Source: Pseudonocardia bannensis (GTDB taxonomy: Bacteria > Actinomycetota > Actinomycetes > Mycobacteriales > Pseudonocardiaceae). Taken from it: a DNA stretch of 44,370 nucleotides. Below the pieces are notes generated by a model. It made no database searches, was not told the DNA's origin, and worked only from the letters and a program-made list of their open reading frames with translations. The position numbers were made by a program, and so were the translations under genes. Where the stretch lies: the NCBI RefSeq assembly GCF_012911875.1, contig NZ_JAAXKZ010000038.1:1-44370 (forward strand), written 5' to 3'. Positions 23,732-31,927 of this stretch are shown here, piece after piece (position 1 is the first letter of the stretch; every line of letters starts with the position of its first letter).

Positions 23732-26089
23732 ATGACGGAGACCAGCGAACGGTACGTCGGCAGAAGCGTGCCCCGCCGGGAGGACGCCGCGCTGCTGACC
23801 GGGCGGGCGACCTGGACGGACAACATCCGTCTGCCCGGGATGCTGCATTTCGCGGTACTCCGCAGTCCCGTGGCGCACGCCCGGATCCTGAGCGTCGACG
23901 TGGGCCCGGCGCTGGCGCTGCCCGGTGTCGTCGCCGCGTTCACCGGCGAGGATCTGGCCGACGACTTCGCCATCGGCCTGCCGTGCGGCTGGCCGGTCAC
24001 CGAGGACATCAAGATCCCCGACCACCCGCCGCTCGCCCGTGGCGAGGTGAACCACGTGGGCGACGGCGTCGCGGTGGTCGTGGCCCGTGACCGCGCGAGC
24101 GCGCAGGACGCGCTCGAGCTGATCGAGGTCTCCTACGACGAGCTTCCCGCCGTGGTGGACGTCGAGGCCGCGCTCGCCGACGGCACGCCGCTCGTGCACG
24201 CCGAGCTCGGCACCAACCACTGCTACACCTGGCCGCTGGCCGTCGGTGACGTGGACGCGGCGTTCGCCCAGGCCGACGTCGTGGTCGAGGGTCGCTACCT
24301 CCAGCAGCGGGTGATCCCGTCGGCGATGGAACCGCGGGCCGTGGTGGTCAACCCGGAGCCGGTGGGCGGTGGCTTCACGATCTACAGCTCGACCCAGGTC
24401 CCGCACTTCGTCCGGGACATCCTCGCCATGATCTGCGGCGTCCCGGACAGCAAGCTGCGGGTCGTCGCGCCGGACGTGGGCGGCGGGTTCGGCTCGAAGC
24501 TCAACGTCTACGCCGAGGAGGCGCTCGCCCTCGCGCTGGCCCGGCGGCTCGGCGCACCGGTGAAGTGGGTCGAGGGGCGCTCGGAGAACCACATCGCCAC
24601 CACCCACGGCCGGGGCCAGGTGCAGCGCATCGCGGTCGCCGCCACCCGCGAGGGCACGATCCTCGGCATGCGGGTGAACCTGCTCGCGGACATGGGCGCC
24701 TACCTCCAGCTGCTCACCCCGGGCATCGCCGTGTTCGGCGCGTTCACCTACTGCGGCCTCTACGACTTCGGCGCGTACTCGTTCGAGTGCCGGGGGGTCT
24801 TCACCAACCTCACCCCGACCGACGCCTACCGCGGCGCCGGCCGCTCCGAGGCGGCCTACGCCCACGAGCGGATCATGGACGACCTCGCGCGGGCCCTGGA
24901 CATGGACCCCGCCGAGGTCCGGCTGCGCAACCTCATTCCGCCGTTCAGCCAGCCGTGCACCGTCCCGTCCGGTGTCATGTACGACTCGGGCGACTACGAC
25001 GCCTGCATGCGCAAGGCTCTCGACCTGGTGGGCTACGAGGACCTGCGCAAGGAGCAGCAGCGCCGCCGCGAGTCCGGGGACCCGGTGCAGATCGGCATCG
25101 GGATCGGCAACTTCACCGAGAGCGGCGGGCTGTCGCCGTCGAAGGTCGCCGCCGGGGTCCGGCTGCAGAGTGGCGGCTGGGAGGCCGCGACCGTGCGGAT
25201 GACGATCAGCGGCAAGGTCGAGGTCGTCACCGGAACGTCGCCGCACGGCCAGGGCCACGAGACGGTGTGGGCCCAGATCGCGGCCGACGCCCTGGGCGTG
25301 CATCCCGACGACGTGGAGGTGCTGCACGGCGACACCGCCGTCGCGCCGTTCGGCCGGGACACCTACGGCTCGCGGAGCCTGCCGGTCGGCGGGGTCGCGG
25401 TGCACCTGGCTGCCGGGAAGGTCGCGGAGAAGGCGAAGAAGATCGCGGCGCACCTGCTGGAAGCGGCCGAGGACGACATCGAGTTCTCCGGCGGCCGGTT
25501 CTCCGTCGCGGGCACCCACGCCCCGGGGGTGACGATCCAAGAGGTGGCGATGGCGGCCTCGCTGGCCGCGAACCTCCCCGACGGGATGGAGCCCAACCTC
25601 ACCGCGGACACCCACTTCGACCCGCCGAACTTCACCTGGCCGTTCGGCACCCACATTTGCGTCACCGAGGTCGACACCGAGACCGGGCGGGTCCGGATCC
25701 AGCGCTATGTCGCGGTGGACGACTGCGGGCCGATCGTGAATCCGGCGATCGTCAACGGGCAGTTGCACGGCGGCATCGCACAGGGCGTCGCGCAGGCGCT
25801 GTACGAGGAGGCGCGCCACGACGACGCCGGGAACCCCACGACGGCGACCCTGGCCGACTACACCGTCCCGGCCGCCTCCGACCTGCCGAACTTCGAGCTG
25901 GACCAGACGGTGACCCCGTCGCCGACCAACCCCATGGGCGTCAAGGGCATCGGCGAGTCCGGGGCGATCGGGTCCTCGCCCGCGGTGATGAACGCCGTGA
26001 TCGACGCCGTCGCCCACCTCGGCGTCACCCACATCGACATGCCGGCGACGCCCGAGAAGGTCTGGCGGGCGATCCAGGAAGCCCGGTAG
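23732..26089 (+). CDS. Form-II CoxL-like molybdenum hydroxylase large subunit
   Basis: 785 residues, molybdopterin cytosine dinucleotide-binding catalytic subunit of the xanthine dehydrogenase/CO dehydrogenase family. Residues 1-130 are the a/b hammerhead (VGRSVPRREDAALLTGRATW). Cofactor motifs GGGFGSK, AYRGAGR (about residues 364-370, the form-II CoxL loop), GTSPHGQGHET and KGIGESGAIG with the catalytic Glu near residue 742 are intact. Form II enzymes oxidise various N-heterocycles and aldehydes, and not clearly CO. There is no S or M subunit gene beside it; it would need partners from elsewhere, possibly those at 601-2042. RBS GGAGGAGG before the ATG. Followed 15 bases later by the LamB/YcsF gene. 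Confidence 0.93.
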   Translation: MTETSERYVGRSVPRREDAALLTGRATWTDNIRLPGMLHFAVLRSPVAHARILSVDVGPALALPGVVAAFTGEDLADDFAIGLPCGWPVTEDIKIPDHPPLARGEVNHVGDGVAVVVARDRASAQDALELIEVSYDELPAVVDVEAALADGTPLVHAELGTNHCYTWPLAVGDVDAAFAQADVVVEGRYLQQRVIPSAMEPRAVVVNPEPVGGGFTIYSSTQVPHFVRDILAMICGVPDSKLRVVAPDVGGGFGSKLNVYAEEALALALARRLGAPVKWVEGRSENHIATTHGRGQVQRIAVAATREGTILGMRVNLLADMGAYLQLLTPGIAVFGAFTYCGLYDFGAYSFECRGVFTNLTPTDAYRGAGRSEAAYAHERIMDDLARALDMDPAEVRLRNLIPPFSQPCTVPSGVMYDSGDYDACMRKALDLVGYEDLRKEQQRRRESGDPVQIGIGIGNFTESGGLSPSKVAAGVRLQSGGWEAATVRMTISGKVEVVTGTSPHGQGHETVWAQIAADALGVHPDDVEVLHGDTAVAPFGRDTYGSRSLPVGGVAVHLAAGKVAEKAKKIAAHLLEAAEDDIEFSGGRFSVAGTHAPGVTIQEVAMAASLAANLPDGMEPNLTADTHFDPPNFTWPFGTHICVTEVDTETGRVRIQRYVAVDDCGPIVNPAIVNGQLHGGIAQGVAQALYEEARHDDAGNPTTATLADYTVPAASDLPNFELDQTVTPSPTNPMGVKGIGESGAIGSSPAVMNAVIDAVAHLGVTHIDMPATPEKVWRAIQEAR

Positions 26090-26104
26090 CGAGGAGGACG
26101 AGAC

Positions 26105-26827
26105 ATGGTTGCCATCAACTGCGACATGGGCGAGGCGTTCAGCATCTACCGCTGCGGTGATGACGAGGGGCTGATGCCCTACATCACACTCGCGAACGTG
26201 GCCTGCGGCTTCCACGCGTCCGACCCGATGGTCATGGCGGACACGGTCGCGCTGGCCAAGCAGCACGGGGTGAGGGTGGGCGCACACCCTTCGCTGCCCG
26301 ACCGCCAGGGCTTCGGCCGCCGCGAGATGAAGATGGACCGTGACGAGCTCACCGCCTGCGTGATCTACCAGGTGGGCGCGCTGTCGGGCTTCCTGCAGGC
26401 CCAGGGAATGGCGCTCAATCACATCAAGCCGCACGGCTCGCTGTACGGGATGGCCGCCCGCGACGAGCAGGTGGCCGAGGCCGTCGCCGACGCCGCCGAG
26501 GTGTTCGGCGTGCCCCTGATGGGCATGGCCGGCACGGTGCACGAGCAGGTCTGGGGCAGCCGCGAGGCCGGGTTCATCGCCGAGTACTACGCCGACCTCG
26601 ACTACCGCGACGACGGCTCGCTGATCATCACCCGGCAACACGCCGCGTTCGATCCCGCCGAGTCCGCGAAGGGGGCGGTGCGCGCCGTCACCGAGGGCGT
26701 CGCCACGTCCGTGGGCGGCAAGGAGATCCCGGTGCGCGCCGACTGCGTGTGCGTGCACTCCGACACCCCGAACGCGGTGGAGCTCGCCAAGGCGGTCAAC
26801 GAGGCCCTGGCGCCCTACCTCGACTAG
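26105..26827 (+). CDS. pxpA: LamB/YcsF family, 5-oxoprolinase subunit PxpA-like
   Basis: 240 residues of the LamB/YcsF family, known in lactam use in Aspergillus and as subunit A of the prokaryotic ATP-dependent 5-oxoprolinase PxpABC. Typical features are the start INCDMGEAF, the metal-binding-like ANVACGFHASDP, VGAHPSLPDRQGFGRR, IKPHGSLYG and the C-terminal CVHSDTPNAVELAKAVNEAL. It lies in a six-gene run with biotin enzymes. The segment where PxpA usually has DRAYRADGSLVPR reads DLDYRDDGSLIITR here, hinting at a different substrate from 5-oxoproline. RBS GAGGAGG before ATG 26105. Confidence 0.92.
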   Translation: MVAINCDMGEAFSIYRCGDDEGLMPYITLANVACGFHASDPMVMADTVALAKQHGVRVGAHPSLPDRQGFGRREMKMDRDELTACVIYQVGALSGFLQAQGMALNHIKPHGSLYGMAARDEQVAEAVADAAEVFGVPLMGMAGTVHEQVWGSREAGFIAEYYADLDYRDDGSLIITRQHAAFDPAESAKGAVRAVTEGVATSVGGKEIPVRADCVCVHSDTPNAVELAKAVNEALAPYLD

Positions 26828-26852
26828 CCCACCCCGACCGAAGAGGAGTCCG

Positions 26853-27110
26853 ATGCCGCGTCACGAGGTCGTCTCGCCCATTCCCGGTGTCTTCTACCGC
26901 CGACCGGACCCGGACAGCGACCCGTTCGCCACCGAGGGCCAGAACGTCGGCGCCGACGACACGGTGTGCCTGGTCGAGGTCATGAAGTCCTTCCACCAGG
27001 TGCCGGCGGGCGCGGCGGGCACGGTCGTGGAGTTCCTCGTCGAGAACGAGGACGTGGTCGACGCCGGTCAGGTGGTCGCGATCATCGACGGCGCCGGGGA
27101 CGGCGGGTGA
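26853..27110 (+). CDS. Biotin carboxyl carrier protein (AccB-like)
   Basis: 85 residues, only the biotinyl domain, without the N-terminal extension and Pro-rich hinge of fatty-acid AccB (about 155). The biotin lysine is in LVEVMKSFHQ, where acetyl-CoA carboxylase has EAMKM; the Met-Lys pair is preserved. Two flanking beta-hammerhead halves (SPIPGVFYRRPDPDSDPFA and VEFLVENEDVVDAGQVVAII) are complete. It would carry CO2 between the carboxylase at 27107 and the KipI/KipA transferase. Its stop overlaps the carboxylase GTG start (GTGA). RBS GAGGAG before ATG 26853. Confidence 0.92.
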   Translation: MPRHEVVSPIPGVFYRRPDPDSDPFATEGQNVGADDTVCLVEVMKSFHQVPAGAAGTVVEFLVENEDVVDAGQVVAIIDGAGDGG

Positions 27111-28498
27111 GACGCCTGCTGGTCGCGAACCGGGGCGAGATCGCCGTGCGGATCATCCGCGCGGCCCGCGACCTCGGGATCTCCACGGTCGCGGTGCACA
27201 GCACCGCCGATGCGGAGGCCCCGCACGTCCGGCTCGCCGACGCCGCGGTCGAGATCGGGCCACCCCAGGCGACCAAGAGCTACCTGGTCGTCGACGCGAT
27301 CCTGGAGGCCGCGCGGTCGTCCGGGGCCGACGCGGTGCATCCCGGGTACGGCTTCCTCTCCGAGCGGGCGGCGTTCGCCGCGGCGGTGACGGACGCCGGG
27401 CTGACGTTCGTCGGCCCGGACGCCGCGGTGATCGAGGAGATGGGGGACAAGGTGCGGGCCCGGCAGGTCGCCCGGGCCGCCGGGGTACCGACCGTGCCCG
27501 GCACCGAGGACGGCGTCGACGACGTGGCGGCCGCCGTCGCCGCGGCGGCCGACATCGGTTATCCGGTGATGCTCAAGGCGGCCGCGGGCGGCGGGGGCCG
27601 GGGGATCCGGGTGGTCGCCGACGAGGCGGAACTGCGCTCCGGTTTCCCTGCGGCCTCGGCCGAGGCGGCCAGCGCGTTCGGGGACGGCCGGATGTACCTG
27701 GAGCGGTTCGTCCGCCGGGCCCGTCACGTCGAGGTCCAGGTCCTCGGCGACGGCGACGACGTCGTCCACCTGTTCGAGCGGGAGTGCTCGTTGCAGCGCA
27801 GACGGCAGAAGATGGTCGAGGAGGCGACCGCCCCCGGGATCGACGCCGACGTGCGGGCCGCGATGACCGACGCGGCGGTGCGGCTGTCCCGCGAGGTGGG
27901 GTACCGCAGCGCGGGGACGGTCGAGTTCCTCGTTGATGATGATGCCGATGAGTCATCGGATCAGCGGTTCTTCTTCATCGAGATGAACACCCGCATCCAG
28001 GTGGAGCACCCGACCACCGAGCTCGTCACCGGGGTCGACCTGGTGGCCGAGCAGCTGCGGATCGCGACCGGTGAACCGCTGCGGTTGCGGCAGGACGACG
28101 TCACGGCCCGGGGGAGCGCCGTGGAGTTCCGGATCTGTGCCGAGGACCCGGACAGGGACTTCCTGCCCGCCCCCGGGAAGGTCGGCCGGGTGTCGCTGCC
28201 GGGCGGGCCGTGGGTCCGGGTGGACACCTGGCTGGAGCCGGACTCGCAGGTCTCGCCCTTCTACGACTCGTTGCTGGCCAAGGTGGTCGTGTGGGGCGAG
28301 GACCGGGAGACCGCGCTGCGCCGGTCCCGTCGGGCACTCGCGGAGTTCGCGGTGGACGGGGTGGCGACCACGGCCGGGATGTTCACCGAGCTGCTCGACG
28401 AGCCGTGGTTGCAGGCGGGGGACTTCCACACCGGAACGCTCGAGGGCTGGCTGGGCCGGCGGCGGGCGGCGGCAGACCAGGGAGGGCACGGATCATGA
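27107..28498 (+). CDS. Biotin carboxylase (AccC-like)
   Basis: 463 residues, ATP-grasp biotin carboxylase forming carboxybiotin from ATP and bicarbonate. N-terminal RLLVANRGEIAVRIIRAARDLG, glycine-rich AAAGGGGRGIRVV, VHPGYGFLSE, MNTRIQVEHPTTE (catalytic region) and GSAVEFRICAEDP are all present. Two oddities: the usual QRRHQKVVEE reads QRRRQKMVEE (His to Arg), and FLVDD is followed by an 8 or so residue insertion (ADESSDQR) encoded by a low-GC patch. GTG start overlaps the carrier stop, and the stop overlaps the KipI ATG. Placement with KipI/KipA suggests the acceptor is a lactam or urea-like substrate, not acetyl-CoA. Confidence 0.92.
   Translation: MRRLLVANRGEIAVRIIRAARDLGISTVAVHSTADAEAPHVRLADAAVEIGPPQATKSYLVVDAILEAARSSGADAVHPGYGFLSERAAFAAAVTDAGLTFVGPDAAVIEEMGDKVRARQVARAAGVPTVPGTEDGVDDVAAAVAAAADIGYPVMLKAAAGGGGRGIRVVADEAELRSGFPAASAEAASAFGDGRMYLERFVRRARHVEVQVLGDGDDVVHLFERECSLQRRRQKMVEEATAPGIDADVRAAMTDAAVRLSREVGYRSAGTVEFLVDDDADESSDQRFFFIEMNTRIQVEHPTTELVTGVDLVAEQLRIATGEPLRLRQDDVTARGSAVEFRICAEDPDRDFLPAPGKVGRVSLPGGPWVRVDTWLEPDSQVSPFYDSLLAKVVVWGEDRETALRRSRRALAEFAVDGVATTAGMFTELLDEPWLQAGDFHTGTLEGWLGRRRAAADQGGHGS
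27934..27962. other. Low-GC palindromic insertion within biotin carboxylase
   Basis: Bases tgatgatgatgccgatgagt and on, with only about half G+C in a 70-plus percent gene, encode DDDADESSD inside an otherwise compact loop. The core ccgatga-g-tcatcgg (27945-27959) is a perfect palindrome with one central base. The reading frame is kept. Could be a small inserted element or slippage-born loop. Confidence 0.5.
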
Positions 28499-29391
28499 CG
28501 ACCGCGCAGGTGCAGGACGCCCGCTACAGCTGGGGCGGGGACGAGCACATCTTCGTGGAGCTGGCCGAGGACATGAGCCTGCAGGCCAACTTCCGGGCCA
28601 TGGCCATCACGAAGCTGCTGCGCGAGCAGCGCCCCGACGGGGTGCTCGAGATCTGCCCGGCCAACGCGTCCTACCAGGTGCGCTTCGACCCCGACGTGAT
28701 CGAGCCCCGGGCGCTGCTCGCACAGCTGCAGGACCTCGAGAAGCAGGTCGGCGACGCACACGAGCTCACGCTGCCGACCAGGGTGCTCGAGATCCCGGTG
28801 CTCTACCGGGACCCGTGGACCACCGAGACGCTGATGCGCTTCCGGGACCGCCACCAGGATCCGGAGGCCACCGACATCGAGTACGCGGCGCGGATCAACG
28901 GCTTCGCCGACGCCGACGAGTTCATCGCCGCGCACTCCCGCTCGCCGTGGTTCACCTCGATGGTCGGCTTCGTCGCCGGGCTGCCGTTCATGTTCCAGAT
29001 GGTTCCCCGGGAGCGTCAGCTGGTGGTGCCGAAGTACCTGCGGCCGCGCACCGACACCCCGAAGCAGACCGTCGGGTACGGCGGCTGCTTCGCGTGCATC
29101 TACTCGGTGCGCGGTGCCGGCGGCTACCAGATGTTCGGCATCACCCCGGCGCCCATCTACGACCCGACCCAGAAGCTGCCCGACTTCAGCGACTTCATGG
29201 TGTTCTTCCGCCCCGCCGACATCGTCAAGTTCACGCCGATCGACCGGGAGCGCTACGACGCCCACCTCGCCGAGGTGGAGGCGGGCACGTTCCGGATCCG
29301 CACCCGCCCGGTGGACTTCAGCCTCCAGCCGTTCCTCGACGACCCCGACGGTTACAACGCCCGACTGCTGGAGGTGCTCCGTGCCGATTGA
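28495..29391 (+). CDS. pxpB: KipI/AHS1 family, PxpB-like carboxyltransferase half
   Basis: 298 residues of the KipI/AHS1 (CT_C_D) family, one half of the carboxyltransferase domain in urea carboxylase and subunit B of PxpABC 5-oxoprolinase. Recognisable parts are FVELAEDMSLQANFRAMAI, LEIPVLYRDPW, SPWFTSMVGFVAGLPFMF and the C-terminal GYGGCFACIYSVRGAGGYQ before MFGITPAP. It is longer than KipI of Bacillus (about 240), with an extra C-terminal segment of about 50 residues also seen in the urea-carboxylase form. ATG overlaps the carboxylase stop; the stop overlaps the KipA start by 11 bases, so subunits B and C are translationally coupled. Confidence 0.92.
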   Translation: MTTAQVQDARYSWGGDEHIFVELAEDMSLQANFRAMAITKLLREQRPDGVLEICPANASYQVRFDPDVIEPRALLAQLQDLEKQVGDAHELTLPTRVLEIPVLYRDPWTTETLMRFRDRHQDPEATDIEYAARINGFADADEFIAAHSRSPWFTSMVGFVAGLPFMFQMVPRERQLVVPKYLRPRTDTPKQTVGYGGCFACIYSVRGAGGYQMFGITPAPIYDPTQKLPDFSDFMVFFRPADIVKFTPIDRERYDAHLAEVEAGTFRIRTRPVDFSLQPFLDDPDGYNARLLEVLRAD

Positions 29392-30346
29392 GGTGCGCAA
29401 GCCCGGCCTGTCCACCACGGTGCAGGACGCCGGCCGGACCGGCTACTACGATCTCGGCATCCCACCCTCCGGCGCGCTGGACCAGTATTCGCTGCGGGCC
29501 GCGAACCTGCTGGTCGGCAACCCGGTCGGGGCCGCCGCGCTCGAGTGCGTGTACCTGGGCCCGCAGCTGGTCTTCACCGAGCCCGCGGTGGTGGCCGTGG
29601 CGGGCGCGGAGATGGCCCCGCGGGTCAACGGGGAGGGCCGCCCGCTGTGGGAGTCGTTCGACGTGCGGGCCGGCGATGTGCTCGACTTCGGCTACATCAA
29701 GGCCGGCGCGCGGGCCTACCTCGCCGTCTCGGGTGGCATCGACGTCCCGGAGGTGCTGGGCAGCCGCTCGACCTACGGGCTCGGGGCGCTCGGCGGCCTG
29801 GAGGGCCGGCCGCTGCAGGAGGGCGACACCCTCCCGCTCGGCGCCGGTGACGGAACGGCCGGGCGGAGCGTGCCGGAGGACCTGCGGCCGGCGCTCGGCA
29901 AGGACAACGAGGTCCGGGTCGTGATGGGCCTCTACGACCACCGGCTGACCGAGGCCGGCCGGAAGACCTTCCTCGACACGACCTGGACGCTGACCCCGGT
30001 GGCCGACCGGATCGGGTTCCGCTACAAGGGTCCGGCGCTCGAGACGGTCGAACGCGAGCAGCCCTTCGGCGCGGGCCACGACCCGTCGAACATCGTCGAC
30101 GCGCCCTACCCGATCGGCTCGATCCAGGTGCCCGGCGGCGTGGAGCCGATCATCCTGCACCGCGACGCCGTCTCCGGCGGCGGCTACATGATGATCGCCA
30201 CGGTGATCAGCGGGGACCTGGACGTGGTCGCCCAGTCGGCGCCCAACACCCGCACCCGGTTCATCGAGCTCGACCTCGACGCGGCGCTGGCCGCGCGGGC
30301 GGACCACCGGCGGCGGGTGCAGCGGTTGCACGAGGCGCTGGGCTGA
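29381..30346 (+). CDS. pxpC: KipA/AHS2 family, PxpC-like carboxyltransferase half
   Basis: 321 residues, AHS2/KipA (biotin-dependent carboxyltransferase) family, partner of KipI. Typical start PIEVRKPGLSTTVQDAGRTG, then the IPPSGALDQYSLRAANLLVGN block, the AYLAVSGGIDVPEVLGSRSTY segment, RIGFRYKGPAL and a C-terminal SGGGYMMIATVISGDLDVVAQ. GTG start at 29381, inside the KipI 3' end. Last gene of the run; a small hairpin follows. Together with genes at 26853-29391 it completes all domains of a urea-carboxylase-like enzyme. Confidence 0.93.
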   Translation: MPIEVRKPGLSTTVQDAGRTGYYDLGIPPSGALDQYSLRAANLLVGNPVGAAALECVYLGPQLVFTEPAVVAVAGAEMAPRVNGEGRPLWESFDVRAGDVLDFGYIKAGARAYLAVSGGIDVPEVLGSRSTYGLGALGGLEGRPLQEGDTLPLGAGDGTAGRSVPEDLRPALGKDNEVRVVMGLYDHRLTEAGRKTFLDTTWTLTPVADRIGFRYKGPALETVEREQPFGAGHDPSNIVDAPYPIGSIQVPGGVEPIILHRDAVSGGGYMMIATVISGDLDVVAQSAPNTRTRFIELDLDAALAARADHRRRVQRLHEALG

Positions 30347-30356
30347 TCCGGCGACC

Positions 30357-30373
30357 ACGGAGCGTCTCCGTTT
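30357..30373 (+). terminator. Small hairpin with T-run after KipA gene
   Basis: acggag-cgt-ctccgt with the last bases running into TTT, 10 bases past the KipA stop. Short stem (6 bp), so weak, yet one of the few here with a T tract. Confidence 0.45.
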
Positions 30374-30422
30374 GGGTGCGGCGAGCGGGGGAATCCGTGC
30401 GCCCATCCGAGCGAGGGTCCCC

Positions 30423-31505
30423 ATGGTCACGAGCAGGACGCAGGTCCGGCGCCGCCCCGGGCCAGCGGCGGAGCCGGGCACGACCGAATCCGACCCCGTC
30501 GCGGTCGCGGTACGCGCCGGCCTGATCTACGTGACCGACACCGTTGCGGGCATCACCCGGGAACGCCACGCGGACGGCTGGCTCTACCGCAGGCCGGACG
30601 GCATCCTCATCGTCGGGCAGGGGGAGCGGTCGTGGATCGATGCGATCGGCATCCCGCCCGCGTGGACGCACGTGTGGATCAGCCCGACCCCGCAGGGGCA
30701 CATCCTCGCCACGGGGCGTGACTCCCGTGGACGCAAGCAGTATCGGTACCACCCACGCTGGCACGAGGTCCGCGACGCCACCAAGTACCACCGGATGACC
30801 GAGTTCGGGGAGGCGCTCCCCGGGCTGCGCCGGCGGATCGACGACGATCTGGACCGCCCCGGCCTTCCGCGCGAGAAGGTCATCGGCGCCGTGCTGCGGC
30901 TGATGGACGAGACCCTGATCCGGATCGGCAACGAGGAGTACGCCCGGCAGAACCACTCCTACGGTCTCACCACGCTGCAGCACGAGCACGTGCGGATCGA
31001 GGGCTGTACGACGGTCGCCTTCGAGTTCCGGGCGAAGTCCGGCAAGGAGCAGCGGGTCCGGCTGAGCGACCCGCGTCTGGCCACCGTGGTGCGCGAATGC
31101 CACGAGCTGCCCGGCCACGAGCTGTTCCAGTACACGACCGATGAGGGCCGGGTGGCGCGCGTCGGATCGGCCGACGTCAACGCCTACCTGAAGGCCGTCA
31201 CCCGGGCCGCCTTCACGGCCAAGGACTTCCGGACCTGGGGTGGCTCGGTGACGGCCGCCGAGACCCTGGTGGAGCTCGGTCCGCCGCGCTCCACCGCCGA
31301 TGCCCGGAGCAAGATCGTCGCGGCGATCGATGCGGCGGCGGAGCGGCTCAACAACACCCGTGCGGTGTGCCGGAAGAGCTACGTGAACCCGCGGGTGCCC
31401 GAGTCGTACGTCGACGGTTCCCTCGACGACGCGTACCGGCACGCCCCGGCGCTGGAGCGGCTGCGGACCTCCGAATCGGCGATGCTGATCGTGATCACGA
31501 CGTGA
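30423..31505 (+). CDS. DNA topoisomerase IB (eukaryote/poxvirus type)
   Basis: 360 residues; relaxes supercoiled DNA through a 3'-phosphotyrosyl intermediate. The N-terminal IB domain (GWLYRRPDG, WTHVWISPTPQGHILATGRDSRGRKQYRYH) is followed by the catalytic domain: LRLMDETLIRIGNEEYARQN, SYGLTTLQHEHV, KSGKEQ, KDFRTWGGS (with Arg and the catalytic surroundings) and the nucleophile Tyr320 in CRKSYVNP. The start ATG 30423 has GAGGG eight bases upstream; a farther in-frame ATG at 30372 is without support. The gene stands alone between the KipA terminator and the rpf leader. Confidence 0.93.
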   Translation: MVTSRTQVRRRPGPAAEPGTTESDPVAVAVRAGLIYVTDTVAGITRERHADGWLYRRPDGILIVGQGERSWIDAIGIPPAWTHVWISPTPQGHILATGRDSRGRKQYRYHPRWHEVRDATKYHRMTEFGEALPGLRRRIDDDLDRPGLPREKVIGAVLRLMDETLIRIGNEEYARQNHSYGLTTLQHEHVRIEGCTTVAFEFRAKSGKEQRVRLSDPRLATVVRECHELPGHELFQYTTDEGRVARVGSADVNAYLKAVTRAAFTAKDFRTWGGSVTAAETLVELGPPRSTADARSKIVAAIDAAAERLNNTRAVCRKSYVNPRVPESYVDGSLDDAYRHAPALERLRTSESAMLIVITT

Positions 31506-31927
31506 TGCAGATTGCGCCATTGCTGTGGCGGCGCCGACAATCTGCGCCCTGCAGTCGAGCGGGTCAACTCGTGATCATTTCGTGATAGCTTTGCGTTGAC
31601 CTGCTGAAACGGCCATTGAGGGCTCATATTTCGCCATTCAACGTGACAATCCTCACCCCGATTTTCCCTGACGAAGTCGCTTCCGGTCTCCGTAGTGTCG
31701 TTTCTCGTTGGCCCGGTACGGGCTGACCGAAAAGCATCCGGATCCGCCGCGCCTAGCCCTGTCCCGCGGTTTCGGTCCGTTGAGACATGAAGACGGGACA
31801 GGGACGAGGTAGCGGTTCCGGGCGTTTCTCCCCAACGCCCGGGAGTTCGGCCGGCATCGGTGTTGTCTCCCCCGTGCCGGCCGGCTGTCGTGCGGATCCT
31901 CGGCGGTGCGGGTGGAGCGGACTCAGC
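31506..31927 (+). promoter_or_regulatory. Long structured leader/promoter region of rpf
   Basis: 422 bases without a gene. The first 150 are visibly AT-richer and contain several CGTGAT copies (near 31570-31590, also at the topoisomerase end), possible binding half-sites. The last 170 fold into three hairpins: 31757-31766 with 31794-31803 (10 bp, ccctgtcccg), 31818-31826 with 31834-31842 (9 bp), and 31848-31856 with 31875-31883 (9 bp). This suggests a structured 5' untranslated leader. The hallmarks of the c-di-AMP (ydaO) riboswitch often found before rpf genes are not visible. Confidence 0.5.

Noticed and set aside
23696-26758. 1020-codon minus-strand open frame
   Set aside because: Antisense of the molybdenum hydroxylase and PxpA genes, rich in Arg/His/Val/Gly with no motif.
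31506-31927. c-di-AMP (ydaO) riboswitch upstream of rpf
   Set aside because: Hallmarks such as GGGGAnCCA and CCGACAGCT with following CACCTCG are absent, so only a generic structured leader is reported.
31787-31927. N-terminal extension of the rpf product from ATG 31787
   Set aside because: It would place 47 low-complexity residues before the signal peptide and runs through the leader hairpins.
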